A program made the translations under genes and the position numbers. From Pseudomonas pergaminensis (GTDB taxonomy: Bacteria; Pseudomonadota; Gammaproteobacteria; Pseudomonadales; Pseudomonadaceae), in the NCBI RefSeq assembly GCF_024112395.2, contig NZ_CP078013.2, forward strand, positions 496,001 to 560,000: a stretch of DNA of 64,000 nucleotides, written 5' to 3'. Below, in pieces: positions 1-9,464 of the stretch (positions are counted from its first letter, which is position 1; the number at the start of each line of letters is the position of its first letter). The notes under the pieces are model-generated. The model did not search any database. It was not told where the DNA came from and saw nothing but the letters and a program-made list of their open reading frames with translations.

Positions 1-13
1 CCGATCAGCCGGC

Positions 14-268
14 TCATGCGGCAGGCTGGACCAGACGGTACACCGCCTCAACCACGTCGTTAACAGTGCGCACTGCCTTGAATTCCTCGGCGGCGATCTT
101 CTTGCCGGTCTGGCGCTTGATATGGTCGATCAAGTCGACGGCATCGATGCTGTCGATTTCCAGGTCCTGGTACAGGTTGGCGTCAAGGGTGACGCGCTCC
201 GGCGGCAGTTCAAACAGTTCCACCAAGGCGTCGCGCAGGGTGTTGAAAATATCGTCACGAGTTTGCAT
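14..268 (-). CDS. Acyl carrier protein (aryl-polyene-type cluster)
   Basis: An 84-residue acyl carrier protein. It should carry acyl intermediates on a 4'-phosphopantetheine arm attached to Ser40 in the motif D-S-I-D-A-V-D. Length, acidity and the four-helix pattern fit a free-standing ACP. It is the last complete gene of a leftward-transcribed group (ketoacyl-synthase-like, acyltransferase, ACP, ACP) that runs off the left edge. Two different ACPs in a row next to a ketoacyl-synthase chain-length-factor-like gene and a lysophospholipid-type acyltransferase is the arrangement of aryl polyene (flexirubin/xanthomonadin-like) clusters. The family call is secure. The pathway is inferred from context because the ketosynthases, the dehydratase and the aromatic starter enzyme lie outside the window. 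Confidence 0.88.
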   Translation of the reverse strand: MQTRDDIFNTLRDALVELFELPPERVTLDANLYQDLEIDSIDAVDLIDHIKRQTGKKIAAEEFKAVRTVNDVVEAVYRLVQPAA

Positions 269-277
269 GGTCCGGTC

Positions 278-547
278 TCAAGCTGCCTGTCTGGCCGTGA
301 CGAACGCCGCAAGGCTGGCCACGTTGGTGAAGTGATTGCGGGTGTCCTTGGCGTCGGCATCGATCTTGATGCCGTACTTTTTCTGGATCGCCAGGCCCAG
401 TTCCAGGGCGTCTACCGAATCCAGGCCGAGGCCTTCGCCGAACAGGGTTTGCTCGCTGCCGATGTCGTCGACGCTGATGTCTTCCAGGCCCAGGGCCTCG
501 ATGATCAGCGTCTTTATGTCGTGCTCAAGGCGGTGTTGGTCGCTCAT
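278..547 (-). CDS. Acyl carrier protein (second, aryl-polyene-type cluster)
   Basis: An 89-residue acyl carrier protein with the phosphopantetheine site at Ser44 (L-D-S-V-D-A-L-E). It differs clearly from the ACP that follows it 9 bases downstream, so the two probably serve different steps or partner enzymes rather than being a recent duplication. Its start overlaps the end of the upstream acyltransferase gene by 23 bases, which suggests translational coupling in one operon. Aryl polyene clusters typically encode two ACPs. The product class is inferred from neighbours only. Confidence 0.88.
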   Translation of the reverse strand: MSDQHRLEHDIKTLIIEALGLEDISVDDIGSEQTLFGEGLGLDSVDALELGLAIQKKYGIKIDADAKDTRNHFTNVASLAAFVTARQAA

Positions 548-1337
548 CTTCGGCGAGCTCCTTAATAAAATAGTGATGCAGGTAATCGTTGAGCTTGCGT
601 GAGGCCTGGGGCGCGGGGCCCAGTGTTGCGAACGCCTGTGGTTCTATATCGGCACCCACGCGCAAACTGAAGTGAAAGCGGCATTTTGGGATGCGATACC
701 AGGGTTCGGCCTTGGTCAGCGTGGTGGGGCTCACTTTAATCACCACCGGGGTGACGATTGTCGCACCCCGCAGCGCAATGGCGGCGCCACCGCGATGAAA
801 GGCAGGCGCTGCGCCGGGTGTGGTGCGGGTGCCTTCCGGGAAAATGATCAGGGTCTGGCCTGCGCGCAAGGCGTCGGCGGCGGCATCGAGCATGTCCGAG
901 CTACCGTCGTTGCTGATGTAGCCGGCGTCGCGCACGGGGCCGCGCATGAACGGGTTTTGGAACAGGCTCTGCTTGACCACGCAATTGGTCTGGCGCATCA
1001 GGCCGATCAGGAACACCACGTCGATCAGCGACGGGTGGTTGGCAATGATCATCTGGCCTGGGCGCCCGAGGTTTTCCGCGCCTTCGACGCTGTAGGTCAG
1101 CACGCCGGCGCGCTGCATCAGGCGGATAAAAAACCAGAACAGTTTGCTGATGGTGTGGCGGACACGGCGCTGGTGTTCTTCTGCGCTGCCTGGCAGGCAA
1201 CTGAGCAGTGGAAATACCAGCAGGCGCAGGCACAGCCCGCCTATGCCGAACAGGAAGAAGCTGGCGGCGGTGGCAAACAGGCGCCAGTAGTAGGCGTCCC
1301 GAGGCTTGTCGTTCACGGCTTGCGTTGCCAGTTCCAT
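525..1337 (-). CDS. 1-acyl-glycerol-3-phosphate-type acyltransferase
   Basis: A PlsC/LPLAT-family acyltransferase of 270 residues. The hallmark motifs are visible: the H-x4-D catalytic box (N-H-P-S-L-I-D) after a hydrophobic N-terminal segment, and the substrate-binding F-P-E-G-T-R block about 75 residues later. I chose the ATG at 1337 because the family similarity begins there; the frame is open further upstream (to 1685) but that extension is arginine-rich out-of-frame readthrough of the neighbouring gene. The gene overlaps the gene before it by 25 bases and the ACP after it by 23. In aryl polyene clusters such an enzyme probably transfers the finished polyene acyl chain to a membrane lipid or glycolipid. 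That role is inferred. Confidence 0.85.
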   Translation of the reverse strand: MELATQAVNDKPRDAYYWRLFATAASFFLFGIGGLCLRLLVFPLLSCLPGSAEEHQRRVRHTISKLFWFFIRLMQRAGVLTYSVEGAENLGRPGQMIIANHPSLIDVVFLIGLMRQTNCVVKQSLFQNPFMRGPVRDAGYISNDGSSDMLDAAADALRAGQTLIIFPEGTRTTPGAAPAFHRGGAAIALRGATIVTPVVIKVSPTTLTKAEPWYRIPKCRFHFSLRVGADIEPQAFATLGPAPQASRKLNDYLHHYFIKELAEDERPTPP

Positions 1338-2032
1338 ACGCGGTTCTTCCAGGCATGTTGGCAGGCGACCTGTTCGGTGAGCAGGGTGCGCAGCAGGTTC
1401 AGGGCGTGGGGCCACTGGGTTTGAGTGGGTTTGACAGTGCCGCTGCTCAGTTCCAGCTGCCACTCGTCGCCCGGTGTCAGCAACAGGCCGAGGGCGTAGG
1501 GAAAGGGCACATCGACGATCCAGCTGGCGTAGGCCTCGGGCGGCTGCTCCTCGGTAATCACCAGCAACACGGCCGGGGCGCCTTCGTTGAGCAGCGCGGC
1601 GGCTTCGAGCATGCCGTGTTCCAGGCCGTCGCCGGTGGCGGCGAGGGCGGTCATTTCGCTGGTTTCGTTGCGCAGGATCGACCACAGGCCAATCACGGCG
1701 TTGTGCACCGACAGGCTGAACTGGGTGGGCGACAGTGGCTGTTCGTTGGCCAGGTCGCTGAGGATGTCGAGGGTGCGCGGGGTCTCGCCATGCCGGGAAA
1801 TGAACACCAGCGGCAGGTCCTGCAGGCCCTCGGCCAGTGGCCAGCCGACGCTGAACGCCATCCGCGCCAGGCGGCTCAGGCGGCGACGTTGCATGGCCGG
1901 CAGGAACGAGACATCAGGGGCGGCATCGCTTGCAGGCAGCAACGCCGGGGCCTGGCACCAGGCGTGCCAGTCGTCCACGCTATCGAGCCCAGGGGCCCAG
2001 GCGCGCCATTGGGCGATGTTGAAAGTGATCAC
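1313..2032 (-). CDS. Beta-ketoacyl synthase-like protein (chain length factor type)
   Basis: A 239-residue protein resembling the short beta-ketoacyl-synthase N-terminal-like family (Pfam Ketoacyl-synt_2) often labelled 'chain length factor'. It has the thiolase-like N-terminal stretch and a P-x-Q-F-S-L-S-V-H-N-A-V-x-G-L segment, but no catalytic Cys in a ketosynthase nucleophile context, and it is about half the size of a true ketosynthase. It is the first gene of the leftward operon, and the promoter should lie in 2033-2379. Proteins of this family sit at the head of aryl polyene clusters in many gammaproteobacteria. The exact biochemical role is unclear. Confidence 0.8.
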   Translation of the reverse strand: MITFNIAQWRAWAPGLDSVDDWHAWCQAPALLPASDAAPDVSFLPAMQRRRLSRLARMAFSVGWPLAEGLQDLPLVFISRHGETPRTLDILSDLANEQPLSPTQFSLSVHNAVIGLWSILRNETSEMTALAATGDGLEHGMLEAAALLNEGAPAVLLVITEEQPPEAYASWIVDVPFPYALGLLLTPGDEWQLELSSGTVKPTQTQWPHALNLLRTLLTEQVACQHAWKNRVWNWQRKP

Positions 2033-2379
2033 TGAGAAGTTATCCCGCCCCTGCGGGCTTCCATGTGCAGCTTTTGGCCCCGAATACCGGGACAGGGAGC
2101 AATCGCCGAATGGCGCGCATTATCCCGGTGCCGTGGGGTTCTAGCAAACTTTGGTAAAGAATTGTGCATGGCCGATTACAAAATAGTCGGAAGAATTTAC
2201 AGATTGTCCTTTACCTGGGGCGGGATAGATTGTCGGACCGTTCTTTTTAGTCTGTCGGTTGCGTATGACAGGTAGGTCGCCAACGGCCCGTCATGCAGCA
2301 GTGCATGGATGAACGAGGTAGCTAACAGGCGCTTCTGCCCTCTACACTCGGATATTCATTGATACACGGAGGTTTTTCC
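2033..2379. other. Divergent intergenic region between polyene operon and parA-like gene
   Basis: This 347-base gap separates two divergent genes and must hold both promoters. I see no convincing ORF; the short open frame at 2063-2275 has no family resemblance. The only tidy structure is a perfect 6-base inverted repeat with a 4-base spacer at 2292-2307 (CATGCA, GCAG, TGCATG), which could be an operator for either side. The octamer AGATTGTC occurs twice (near 2202 and 2228). No regulator could be assigned. Confidence 0.5.
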
Positions 2380-3150
2380 ATGCGGCGCGTGGTGTTCAAT
2401 CAGAAAGGCGGCGTGGGCAAGTCCAGCATCGCCTGCAACCTGGCGGCAGTCAGCGCCAGCGAAGGCTATCGAACCCTGTTGGTGGACCTCGATGCACAAG
2501 CCAACTCAACCCAATACCTCACCGGGCTGACCGGCGAAGATATACCGATGGGCATTGCCGAATTCTTCAAGCAAACCCTGTCTTCCGGGCCGTTTTCGAA
2601 AAAAAACCGGGTGGATATCTACGAGACGCCCTTCGACAACCTGCACGTGATCACCGCCACCGCCGAATTGGCGGACCTGCAGCCCAAGCTTGAGGCCAAG
2701 CACAAGATCAACAAGCTGCGAAAGCTGCTGGATGAACTGAGCGAAGATTACGACCGGATCTATCTGGATACGCCGCCGGCGCTGAACTTCTATGCGGTTT
2801 CGGCGTTAATTGCCGCTGATCGCGTGCTGATCCCCTTCGATTGCGACAGCTTCTCGCGCCAGGCCCTCTATGGCTTGCTGGCAGAAATCGAAGAGTTGAA
2901 GGAAGACCACAACGAAGGCCTTGAAGTCGAAGGCATCGTGGTCAACCAGTTCCAGGCCCGGGCGAGCCTGCCGCAGCAGATGCTGGATGAGTTGATTGCT
3001 GAGGGCCTGCCGGTGTTGCCGGTGTACCTGGCCAGTTCCGTACGCATGCGTGAATCGCACCAGGAGAGCAAGCCGCTGATCCATCTGGATCCACGGCATA
3101 AGCTCACACAGCAATTTGTGGAGCTGCATAACCTGCTGGAAAACGCGTGA
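2380..3150 (+). CDS. ParA-family ATPase (orphan, no ParB partner)
   Basis: A 256-residue P-loop ATPase of the ParA/MinD/Soj class. The deviant Walker A box K-G-G-V-G-K-S-S lies at about residues 9-16, followed by L-V-D-L-D-A-Q-A-N-S-T (Walker A' region) and the Walker B-like Y-L-D-T-P-P-A. The start at 2380 has a strong ribosome site (GGAGG, 7 bases upstream); an in-frame ATG at 2359 lacks one. There is no parB gene on either side and no N-terminal helix-turn-helix, so this is not the chromosomal parAB pair. P. aeruginosa has a similar orphan ParA in this neighbourhood (from memory). It may position a cellular cargo; the target is unknown. Confidence 0.85.
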   Translation: MRRVVFNQKGGVGKSSIACNLAAVSASEGYRTLLVDLDAQANSTQYLTGLTGEDIPMGIAEFFKQTLSSGPFSKKNRVDIYETPFDNLHVITATAELADLQPKLEAKHKINKLRKLLDELSEDYDRIYLDTPPALNFYAVSALIAADRVLIPFDCDSFSRQALYGLLAEIEELKEDHNEGLEVEGIVVNQFQARASLPQQMLDELIAEGLPVLPVYLASSVRMRESHQESKPLIHLDPRHKLTQQFVELHNLLENA

Positions 3151-3188
3151 TCTGAAAGGCAGCGCGGACCTGAGTTTGAAATGCGATC

Positions 3189-3279
3189 AGTGTGGGAGCT
3201 GGCTTGTCTGCGATCGCATCGCCTCGGTGTATCAGGCAGACCGAGTCGCCTGCATCGCAGGCAAGCCAGCTCCCACACT
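3189..3279. repeat. REP-type palindrome pair (REPIN)
   Basis: Two inverted arms close a 91-base element: the left arm starts GTGTGGGAGCTGGCTTG and the right arm ends CAAGCCAGCTCCCACAC. Such paired REP sequences are common between genes in fluorescent pseudomonads and are thought to be mobilised by RAYT transposases. The core type (GCTGGCTTGCCTGCGAT) is shared with the copies at 15791 and 38549. It lies just after the parA-like gene. Confidence 0.9.
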
Positions 3280-3445
3280 TGGTTCTGCATTCCAGCCGCT
3301 TGATTTGTCCCACAGAGGCTGTAGGACGGGTCTGGCAATGGGGTTATGCCTTGTAACGATGCCTACAGGTAAGCCAGAATCGCCCGGCTTGTGCGTCTGG
3401 ATGGGCTTCTCTTAAGGTTCTCGGGCCGCTGAATTCTCAGTGGTC

Positions 3446-3644
3446 GGGTTTAGTAGCCCAGTCAGACGAAAGTATGTGCACCGCTCCGACAGCATGGCGT
3501 TTTTCGCCTATCTGATGGTGGCTGTGCGCAGGGCACCTTCGGGTGCGCCGGTTTTTGCTTTCGTTCCCGGTCTACTAACCTGCGTACAGCCGCCGCCCTT
3601 GTTTAGTAGCGAATAGGTGGTGGCCCTATCAGAGAACGAAAAGC
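3446..3644 (+). promoter_or_regulatory. Structured leader upstream of the small gene at 3645
   Basis: A non-coding stretch with several interlocking repeats. GTTTAGTAGC occurs at 3448-3457 and again at 3601-3610. Between them GGTCTACTAACC (3569-3580) is complementary to both, with one bulged T. Internal hairpins are GGCG-TTTTT-CGCC (3496-3508) and GGGCACC-TTCG-GGTGCGCC (3531-3549, one bulge), the second followed by GGTTTTTGCTTT, which resembles a terminator. The layout could support alternative RNA folds that decide read-through into the gene at 3645. I recall comparable leaders in front of related small Pseudomonas genes, but this is unverified. Confidence 0.5.
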
Positions 3645-3854
3645 ATGTTATTCACCGTCACCCCCAACCTCCCCAACGAAACCCTAGTCCTCAACAGCTA
3701 CGAAACCTTCTCCTCCGTCCGCACCCTGTTGCTCAACCTGTCCAACGACCTTACCGGCGAACACCGAGACGTTGCTTTGGCGATCCACCAATTGAGCGAG
3801 CTGGGTGTACTGCTGGTCGGCCAGATGATGGACCGCGAAACACCCGTGGCCTAA
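3645..3854 (+). CDS. Small DUF6124/DUF3077-like protein
   Basis: A 69-residue protein with no signal peptide or membrane segment. The opening F-T-V-T-P-N-L-P-N-E followed by a helical stretch with S-V-R-T-L-L-L-N-L and a C-terminal helix ending in V-G-Q-M-M-D-R resembles the small Pseudomonas-restricted DUF3077/DUF6124 family, whose function is unknown to me. Such genes typically occur in several copies per genome behind a long conserved leader, and a structured leader is present here (3446-3644). The ribosome site is weak (GAGAACG about 7 bases upstream). The gene sits alone, convergent with trxC. Confidence 0.65.
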   Translation: MLFTVTPNLPNETLVLNSYETFSSVRTLLLNLSNDLTGEHRDVALAIHQLSELGVLLVGQMMDRETPVA

Positions 3855-3886
3855 CGCTGGAATACCATCGCTGTAGGAGCCGCGTG

Positions 3887-4321
3887 TCAAATGCCCTGGC
3901 TGCGAAGCCACGCCATCAACTGCGGCAACGGAAACGCCCCGCTCTGGCGCGCCACTTCGCGGCCGTTCTTGAACAGAATCAAACTGGGAATCGAGCGAAT
4001 CCCCAACTGCGCCGACAACTGCTGATTGGCCTCGCTGTCCAGCTTGGCCAGCCGGCACTTGCCCGCCAACTGCCCGGCCGCCTGCTCGAACACCGGCGCA
4101 AACGATTTACACGGGCCACACCAGTCGGCCCATACATCCACCAGCAACGGCAGGTCGCCTTTGATCTGGCTGGCGTAGTCGCCTTGTTTCAGCTCAAACG
4201 GCTTGTTCAACAAAACCGGCTGCTTGCAGCGCCCGCACTTTGGCGCATCACCCAGGCGTTCACCGGGGATGCGGTTGAGCCCGTTGCAGTGGGGGCAGGG
4301 GATTACAAGAGGTTCGGACAT
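3887..4321 (-). CDS. trxC: Thioredoxin 2 (zinc-binding N-terminus)
   Basis: A 144-residue cytoplasmic thiol-disulfide reductase. The C-terminal two thirds form a thioredoxin fold with the active site W-C-G-P-C-K and the cis-proline segment R-S-I-P-S-L. The N-terminal 35 residues hold two CxxC pairs (C-P-H-C and C-G-R-C) that bind zinc in E. coli TrxC and distinguish it from TrxA. The length matches the family. In E. coli trxC is induced by OxyR; no OxyR site was identified here. It is transcribed alone, convergent with the small gene at 3645. Confidence 0.95.
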   Translation of the reverse strand: MSEPLVIPCPHCNGLNRIPGERLGDAPKCGRCKQPVLLNKPFELKQGDYASQIKGDLPLLVDVWADWCGPCKSFAPVFEQAAGQLAGKCRLAKLDSEANQQLSAQLGIRSIPSLILFKNGREVARQSGAFPLPQLMAWLRSQGI

Positions 4322-4405
4322 CGGGGGCTCCTAGGGTGTGGCCATTAGGTTCAATCTGGAGCCGGCAACGAGGTTTATCAAGACCAGATGCGATCTGCCG
4401 GGGGG

Positions 4406-4518
4406 CGCAATCGCTCGTCTCCGAGAGATTGCGTGGCAAGCGCCAGCTCAACATACGTCAAATACGTTGGCTGGCTGAGCGTTTTGGGGTTTCAGTAGAA
4501 ACCTTCATTTAAAGGTTT

Positions 4519-4519
<1 letters not shown>
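4406..4519. terminator. Two hairpins between selO and trxC
   Basis: A stem CGCAATC/GATTGCG (4406-4412 with 4427-4433, plus an inner CTC/GAG) and a second stem AAACCTT/AAGGTTT around 4499-4519. The second is followed by a T-run only on the plus strand and abuts the selO stop codon. It may end selO transcription or act in both directions. The T-tract on the minus strand is poor, so the terminator call is tentative. Confidence 0.35.
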
Positions 4520-6030
<1,511 letters not shown>

Positions 6031-9000
6031 TTAGTCGAGCTTGCTCGGCGGCGGTTCCGGCGCATCGTCGACTTTGCCGGGTGGCGGCTCGGGGGCGTCT
6101 TGCTCTGTCTCAGGCCCTGCGATGGTCTTGCGGTCATCCTCAACCGGCACCAATTTGTATTCCTGACCGTGCATATTCTTCAGGTACACCTCCATCTGCC
6201 GGAACGAGATGTTGATGTGCTGTTTCTTGAACTCACGGTTGATGTAGCGGTTGACCTCGTCCAGCACCGGGTTACGGTCACCCAGGTCGCGCACATGCAT
6301 GCGCAGTTCGTGGTCGAGGGTGCTTTCGCCGAAATTGAGGAAGTAAACATGGGGTTCTGGCTCTTTCAGGACCCGTGGGTTTTCCCTGGCAGCCTTGAGT
6401 AACAGTTCCTTCACCAGGTCCAGATCCGAGCCGTAGTCCACGCCCAGTTTCAGGGTGACGCGGGTGATGGTGTCGGTCAGCGACCAGTTGATCAGTTGCC
6501 CGGTGATGAACGTTTTGTTCGGGACAATGATGTCCTTGCGGTCAAAGTCAGTGATCGTGGTGGCGCGGATGCGGATCTTGCTCACCGTGCCCGATAGGTT
6601 GCCGATGGTGATGGTGTCGCCGATGCGCACCGGGCGTTCGAACAGGATCATGATGCCGGAGATGAAGTTCGCGAAGATCTCCTGCATACCAAAGCCCAAG
6701 CCCACCGACAGCGCCGCCACCAGCCATTGCAACTTGTCCCAGCTCACGCCGAGGGTGGACAAGGTGGAGACGAAACCGACGCCGGCAATCACATACGACA
6801 GCAACGTGGTGGTCGCATAGGCGCTGCCCTGGGCCAGGTCCAGCTTGGACAGCACCAGCACCTCGAGCAGGCCGGGCAGGTTGCGCGCCAGGGCGAAGGT
6901 GATGCCGATGATGATCAGCGCGCCGAGCAAGTCGCCGATGCTGATCGGCACCATGCTGATATTGGCACCCGTACCGCTGGTGTATTCGTACAGCGTGACG
7001 TTATCCAAATACGAAAACACCGAGATCAGGTCAGACCATACCCAGTACAGCGCGGCAATAAAGCCGCCGAGCAAGGCCAGGCGAATCAGTCGCATGGACT
7101 GTTCGTTAACCTGTTCGATGTCCAGGGTCGGTTCTTCGATCACTGCTTCGCCGTCGCCGGCTTCCTTGGCGGCCTGGCGTTTGGCCAGGGCACGCGCATA
7201 GGCCAGTCGCCGGGCGGCAACGCCCAGGCCGCGGACGAAGGTGGCTTCGATCACCAGCCAGAACATCAGCAGGTAAAGGGTGTTGATCAGGCGGTCGCTG
7301 AGCTTGAGCGCGGTGTAGTAGTAGCCAAAGCACACGGCGATAAACAGCGCGACCGGCAGCGCGGTAAACATCAGGCCCACGGCCTTGCGGAACAGTGAGG
7401 CCTTTTCATGGGTCGGGCTGTTGAGCAACAGGCGGCCGAGCAGCCAGGCCATCAGCGCGTAGCAGGTGAGTACCACGCCGATGCCCAGCACGTCGTCGGC
7501 CAGCGCCGCCGGTTGGTGTTCAGCGATGGCCACCACGGCCACCAACGCGAGTACCACCAGCCCGAGTTTGCGTACCCAACCTTGCAGGAATTCGACCTGG
7601 GGCTTTTCCCAGCGAAAGTGCAGTTCCGCCACGCCACCCGGCGCCAGGATGCGATAAGCGGTATAGAAAACCAGCCAGGCCTGGGCGATTTGCAGCAGGG
7701 CCGAACCGAGGTTGGCGTTCTGCCCACGGGCGTCGATTTGCAGCGCGTAGCCGCACAGCGCCAAGCCTAGGGAAACCGGCATTGCCAGCAGGATATTGAT
7801 CAGGATGGCCTGGGGCGTGTGCCACTGGCTGTCGCGCTTGAAGTGGCCAATATCCAGATGCACCTTGTTCAGGCGCTGGTACAGGTTTTTACGGCGCCAT
7901 AGCAGCGCGCCAATCAACAGCAGCAGCGGCAGGAACAGCAGCGGGCGCTGGGTCAGGCCGTCATACAGTTCGCTGACGCTGGAGGCCCAGGGCAAGGTGG
8001 CGACTTGCTTGCTCAGGTGCGCCGGCACCGTTTCCAGCCATTCGGTGTCCAGCGGCTTGTTGCTGGGGATCCAGAACATCTGCTCATCCAGCGTCGCGCG
8101 CAGGGTGGTGGCGGTGCTGAGCAGTTGTTTCTGGTTCAGTTGCAGGGTGATGGATTCATTGAGCAGCGCGCTCAGCTCACGGCTCAGGCGCTCCAGCAGG
8201 TCGCTGCGGGTGATCGCCAGTTCCAGCAGGGTGCGGCGCAGTTGGGGGGTGATGTCTTCCGGCGCTTGGTTGGCCAGCAGGTTATCCACATAGGCACTTG
8301 GCGAACTGATCAGTTCGCGTTGCTGGTTGACCTCGAATTGGTACAGGCGAATGTTGGCGATGTCGTCCGCCAGGTCGCGGTCCACGGTCAGGCGTGGCAA
8401 GGCTTGTTTCTGTTTGTAGAGGATCTTGGACAGCAACAGGCTGCCCTTGAGCACGTTGATCTGCTCGTCCAGGGCCGAGTCGCTCTGGGTCACCGTGTCG
8501 AGTTGCTGCTTGGTTTTCAGGTTCTTCTGGGTCAGATCGTTGAGGCGGTCGGTGCTTTTGAGCAGGTAGTCGGACAGCTTCAGGTTGGCCGCGCTTTCGG
8601 TGGCCAGCAGGCTGCTGCCGCCGGCTTTTTGCGCTTCGATGGATTGTTGGGTCACCGTCTGCTGGGACTGGGCCAGGCGTTTCTGGTTGATCAGGGTTTG
8701 CAGGTCCTGGATCTCTTGTTCCAGGCGCGCGGTTTTCTCCATCACCAGGTCGTGCTGGCTGTTGCCCAGGTCTTGCAGTTGGCTGTTGCCGGCCAGTTCC
8801 TGGCGGCGCAGCGGGATCAGCGCGTTGAGGGCCGCAAGTTCGGCGTTGAGCTGGTTGCGCTGGTCGCCGCTGAGGGTTTTGCCGTTGTCCTTGCCGGCCT
8901 TGAGGATCGAATTGATCTGCAGGATGCGCGTCTGGCTGCTGCTGATTTCGGTCTGGGCGCGCTCCGGGCGGGTCTGGGCGGCGATGGATAGGCTGTTGGC

Positions 9001-9414
9001 GTCGGCCAGTTCTTTTTGCAGGTCACCTTGCTGGGTGGTGCGTTGCACCAGCAACTGCTCAAGCTGCGGCACCGGCAGGGTGGCGTAGCGCTGGGCGACC
9101 GGGATGATTTTGGTGGCCTTGAGCCGGGTCAGCTCGCGCTGGTTGTCGCCGGTCTGGCGTGGCGCGTCTTCCAACTGGCGCTTGAGGTCGACCAGGCGCT
9201 GCTCGTAATCCTGCTTGTTGCCCAGGTACGTCAGGGTCTGTTGCAGGATGGTCTGCAGCGCCTTCATGTCGGCGTCGGGCAGCTTGCGGTCGGGCAGCTT
9301 GTCCAGGGTTTGCTGGATGGCGTCGGCGCTGGGCGGGTCGGCCGCGTGAACGGTGCCGACACAAAGGGTCAGGCCCAGCAGGGCAGTGGCGAGGAACGTG
9401 CGCAGGGTAGGCAT
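6031..9414 (-). CDS. mscK: Large mechanosensitive channel, MscK/KefA type
   Basis: A 1127-residue inner-membrane channel that opens on membrane tension during osmotic downshock. The start at 9414 gives a signal peptide cut after V-H-A. About 450 residues of periplasmic, glutamine-rich coiled-coil follow, then a series of membrane helices and the C-terminal MscS domain (pore helix G-L-G-F-G-M-Q-E-I-F-A-N-F-I-S-G, beta domain G-D-T-I-T-I). The C-terminus ends in a proline/acidic tail with a repeated D-A-P-E-P-P-P motif. The frame is open for 53 more residues upstream but without family resemblance. Length and architecture match MscK (1120 residues in E. coli) rather than small MscS. Confidence 0.93.
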   Translation of the reverse strand: MPTLRTFLATALLGLTLCVGTVHAADPPSADAIQQTLDKLPDRKLPDADMKALQTILQQTLTYLGNKQDYEQRLVDLKRQLEDAPRQTGDNQRELTRLKATKIIPVAQRYATLPVPQLEQLLVQRTTQQGDLQKELADANSLSIAAQTRPERAQTEISSSQTRILQINSILKAGKDNGKTLSGDQRNQLNAELAALNALIPLRRQELAGNSQLQDLGNSQHDLVMEKTARLEQEIQDLQTLINQKRLAQSQQTVTQQSIEAQKAGGSSLLATESAANLKLSDYLLKSTDRLNDLTQKNLKTKQQLDTVTQSDSALDEQINVLKGSLLLSKILYKQKQALPRLTVDRDLADDIANIRLYQFEVNQQRELISSPSAYVDNLLANQAPEDITPQLRRTLLELAITRSDLLERLSRELSALLNESITLQLNQKQLLSTATTLRATLDEQMFWIPSNKPLDTEWLETVPAHLSKQVATLPWASSVSELYDGLTQRPLLFLPLLLLIGALLWRRKNLYQRLNKVHLDIGHFKRDSQWHTPQAILINILLAMPVSLGLALCGYALQIDARGQNANLGSALLQIAQAWLVFYTAYRILAPGGVAELHFRWEKPQVEFLQGWVRKLGLVVLALVAVVAIAEHQPAALADDVLGIGVVLTCYALMAWLLGRLLLNSPTHEKASLFRKAVGLMFTALPVALFIAVCFGYYYTALKLSDRLINTLYLLMFWLVIEATFVRGLGVAARRLAYARALAKRQAAKEAGDGEAVIEEPTLDIEQVNEQSMRLIRLALLGGFIAALYWVWSDLISVFSYLDNVTLYEYTSGTGANISMVPISIGDLLGALIIIGITFALARNLPGLLEVLVLSKLDLAQGSAYATTTLLSYVIAGVGFVSTLSTLGVSWDKLQWLVAALSVGLGFGMQEIFANFISGIMILFERPVRIGDTITIGNLSGTVSKIRIRATTITDFDRKDIIVPNKTFITGQLINWSLTDTITRVTLKLGVDYGSDLDLVKELLLKAARENPRVLKEPEPHVYFLNFGESTLDHELRMHVRDLGDRNPVLDEVNRYINREFKKQHINISFRQMEVYLKNMHGQEYKLVPVEDDRKTIAGPETEQDAPEPPPGKVDDAPEPPPSKLD

Positions 9415-9464
9415 AGAGACCGGTCTTGCAAGGTGAAGAATCGGGGGCGTCGTCGCCCCGCAGT

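Noticed and set aside
2063..2275. A 70-codon frame in the polyene-parA gap
   Set aside because: No ribosome site, no family resemblance and it spans the expected divergent promoters.
3151..3415. Short frame running on from the parA-like gene through the REP element (99 codons on +)
   Set aside because: Its translation crosses the REP palindrome and has no protein-like features.
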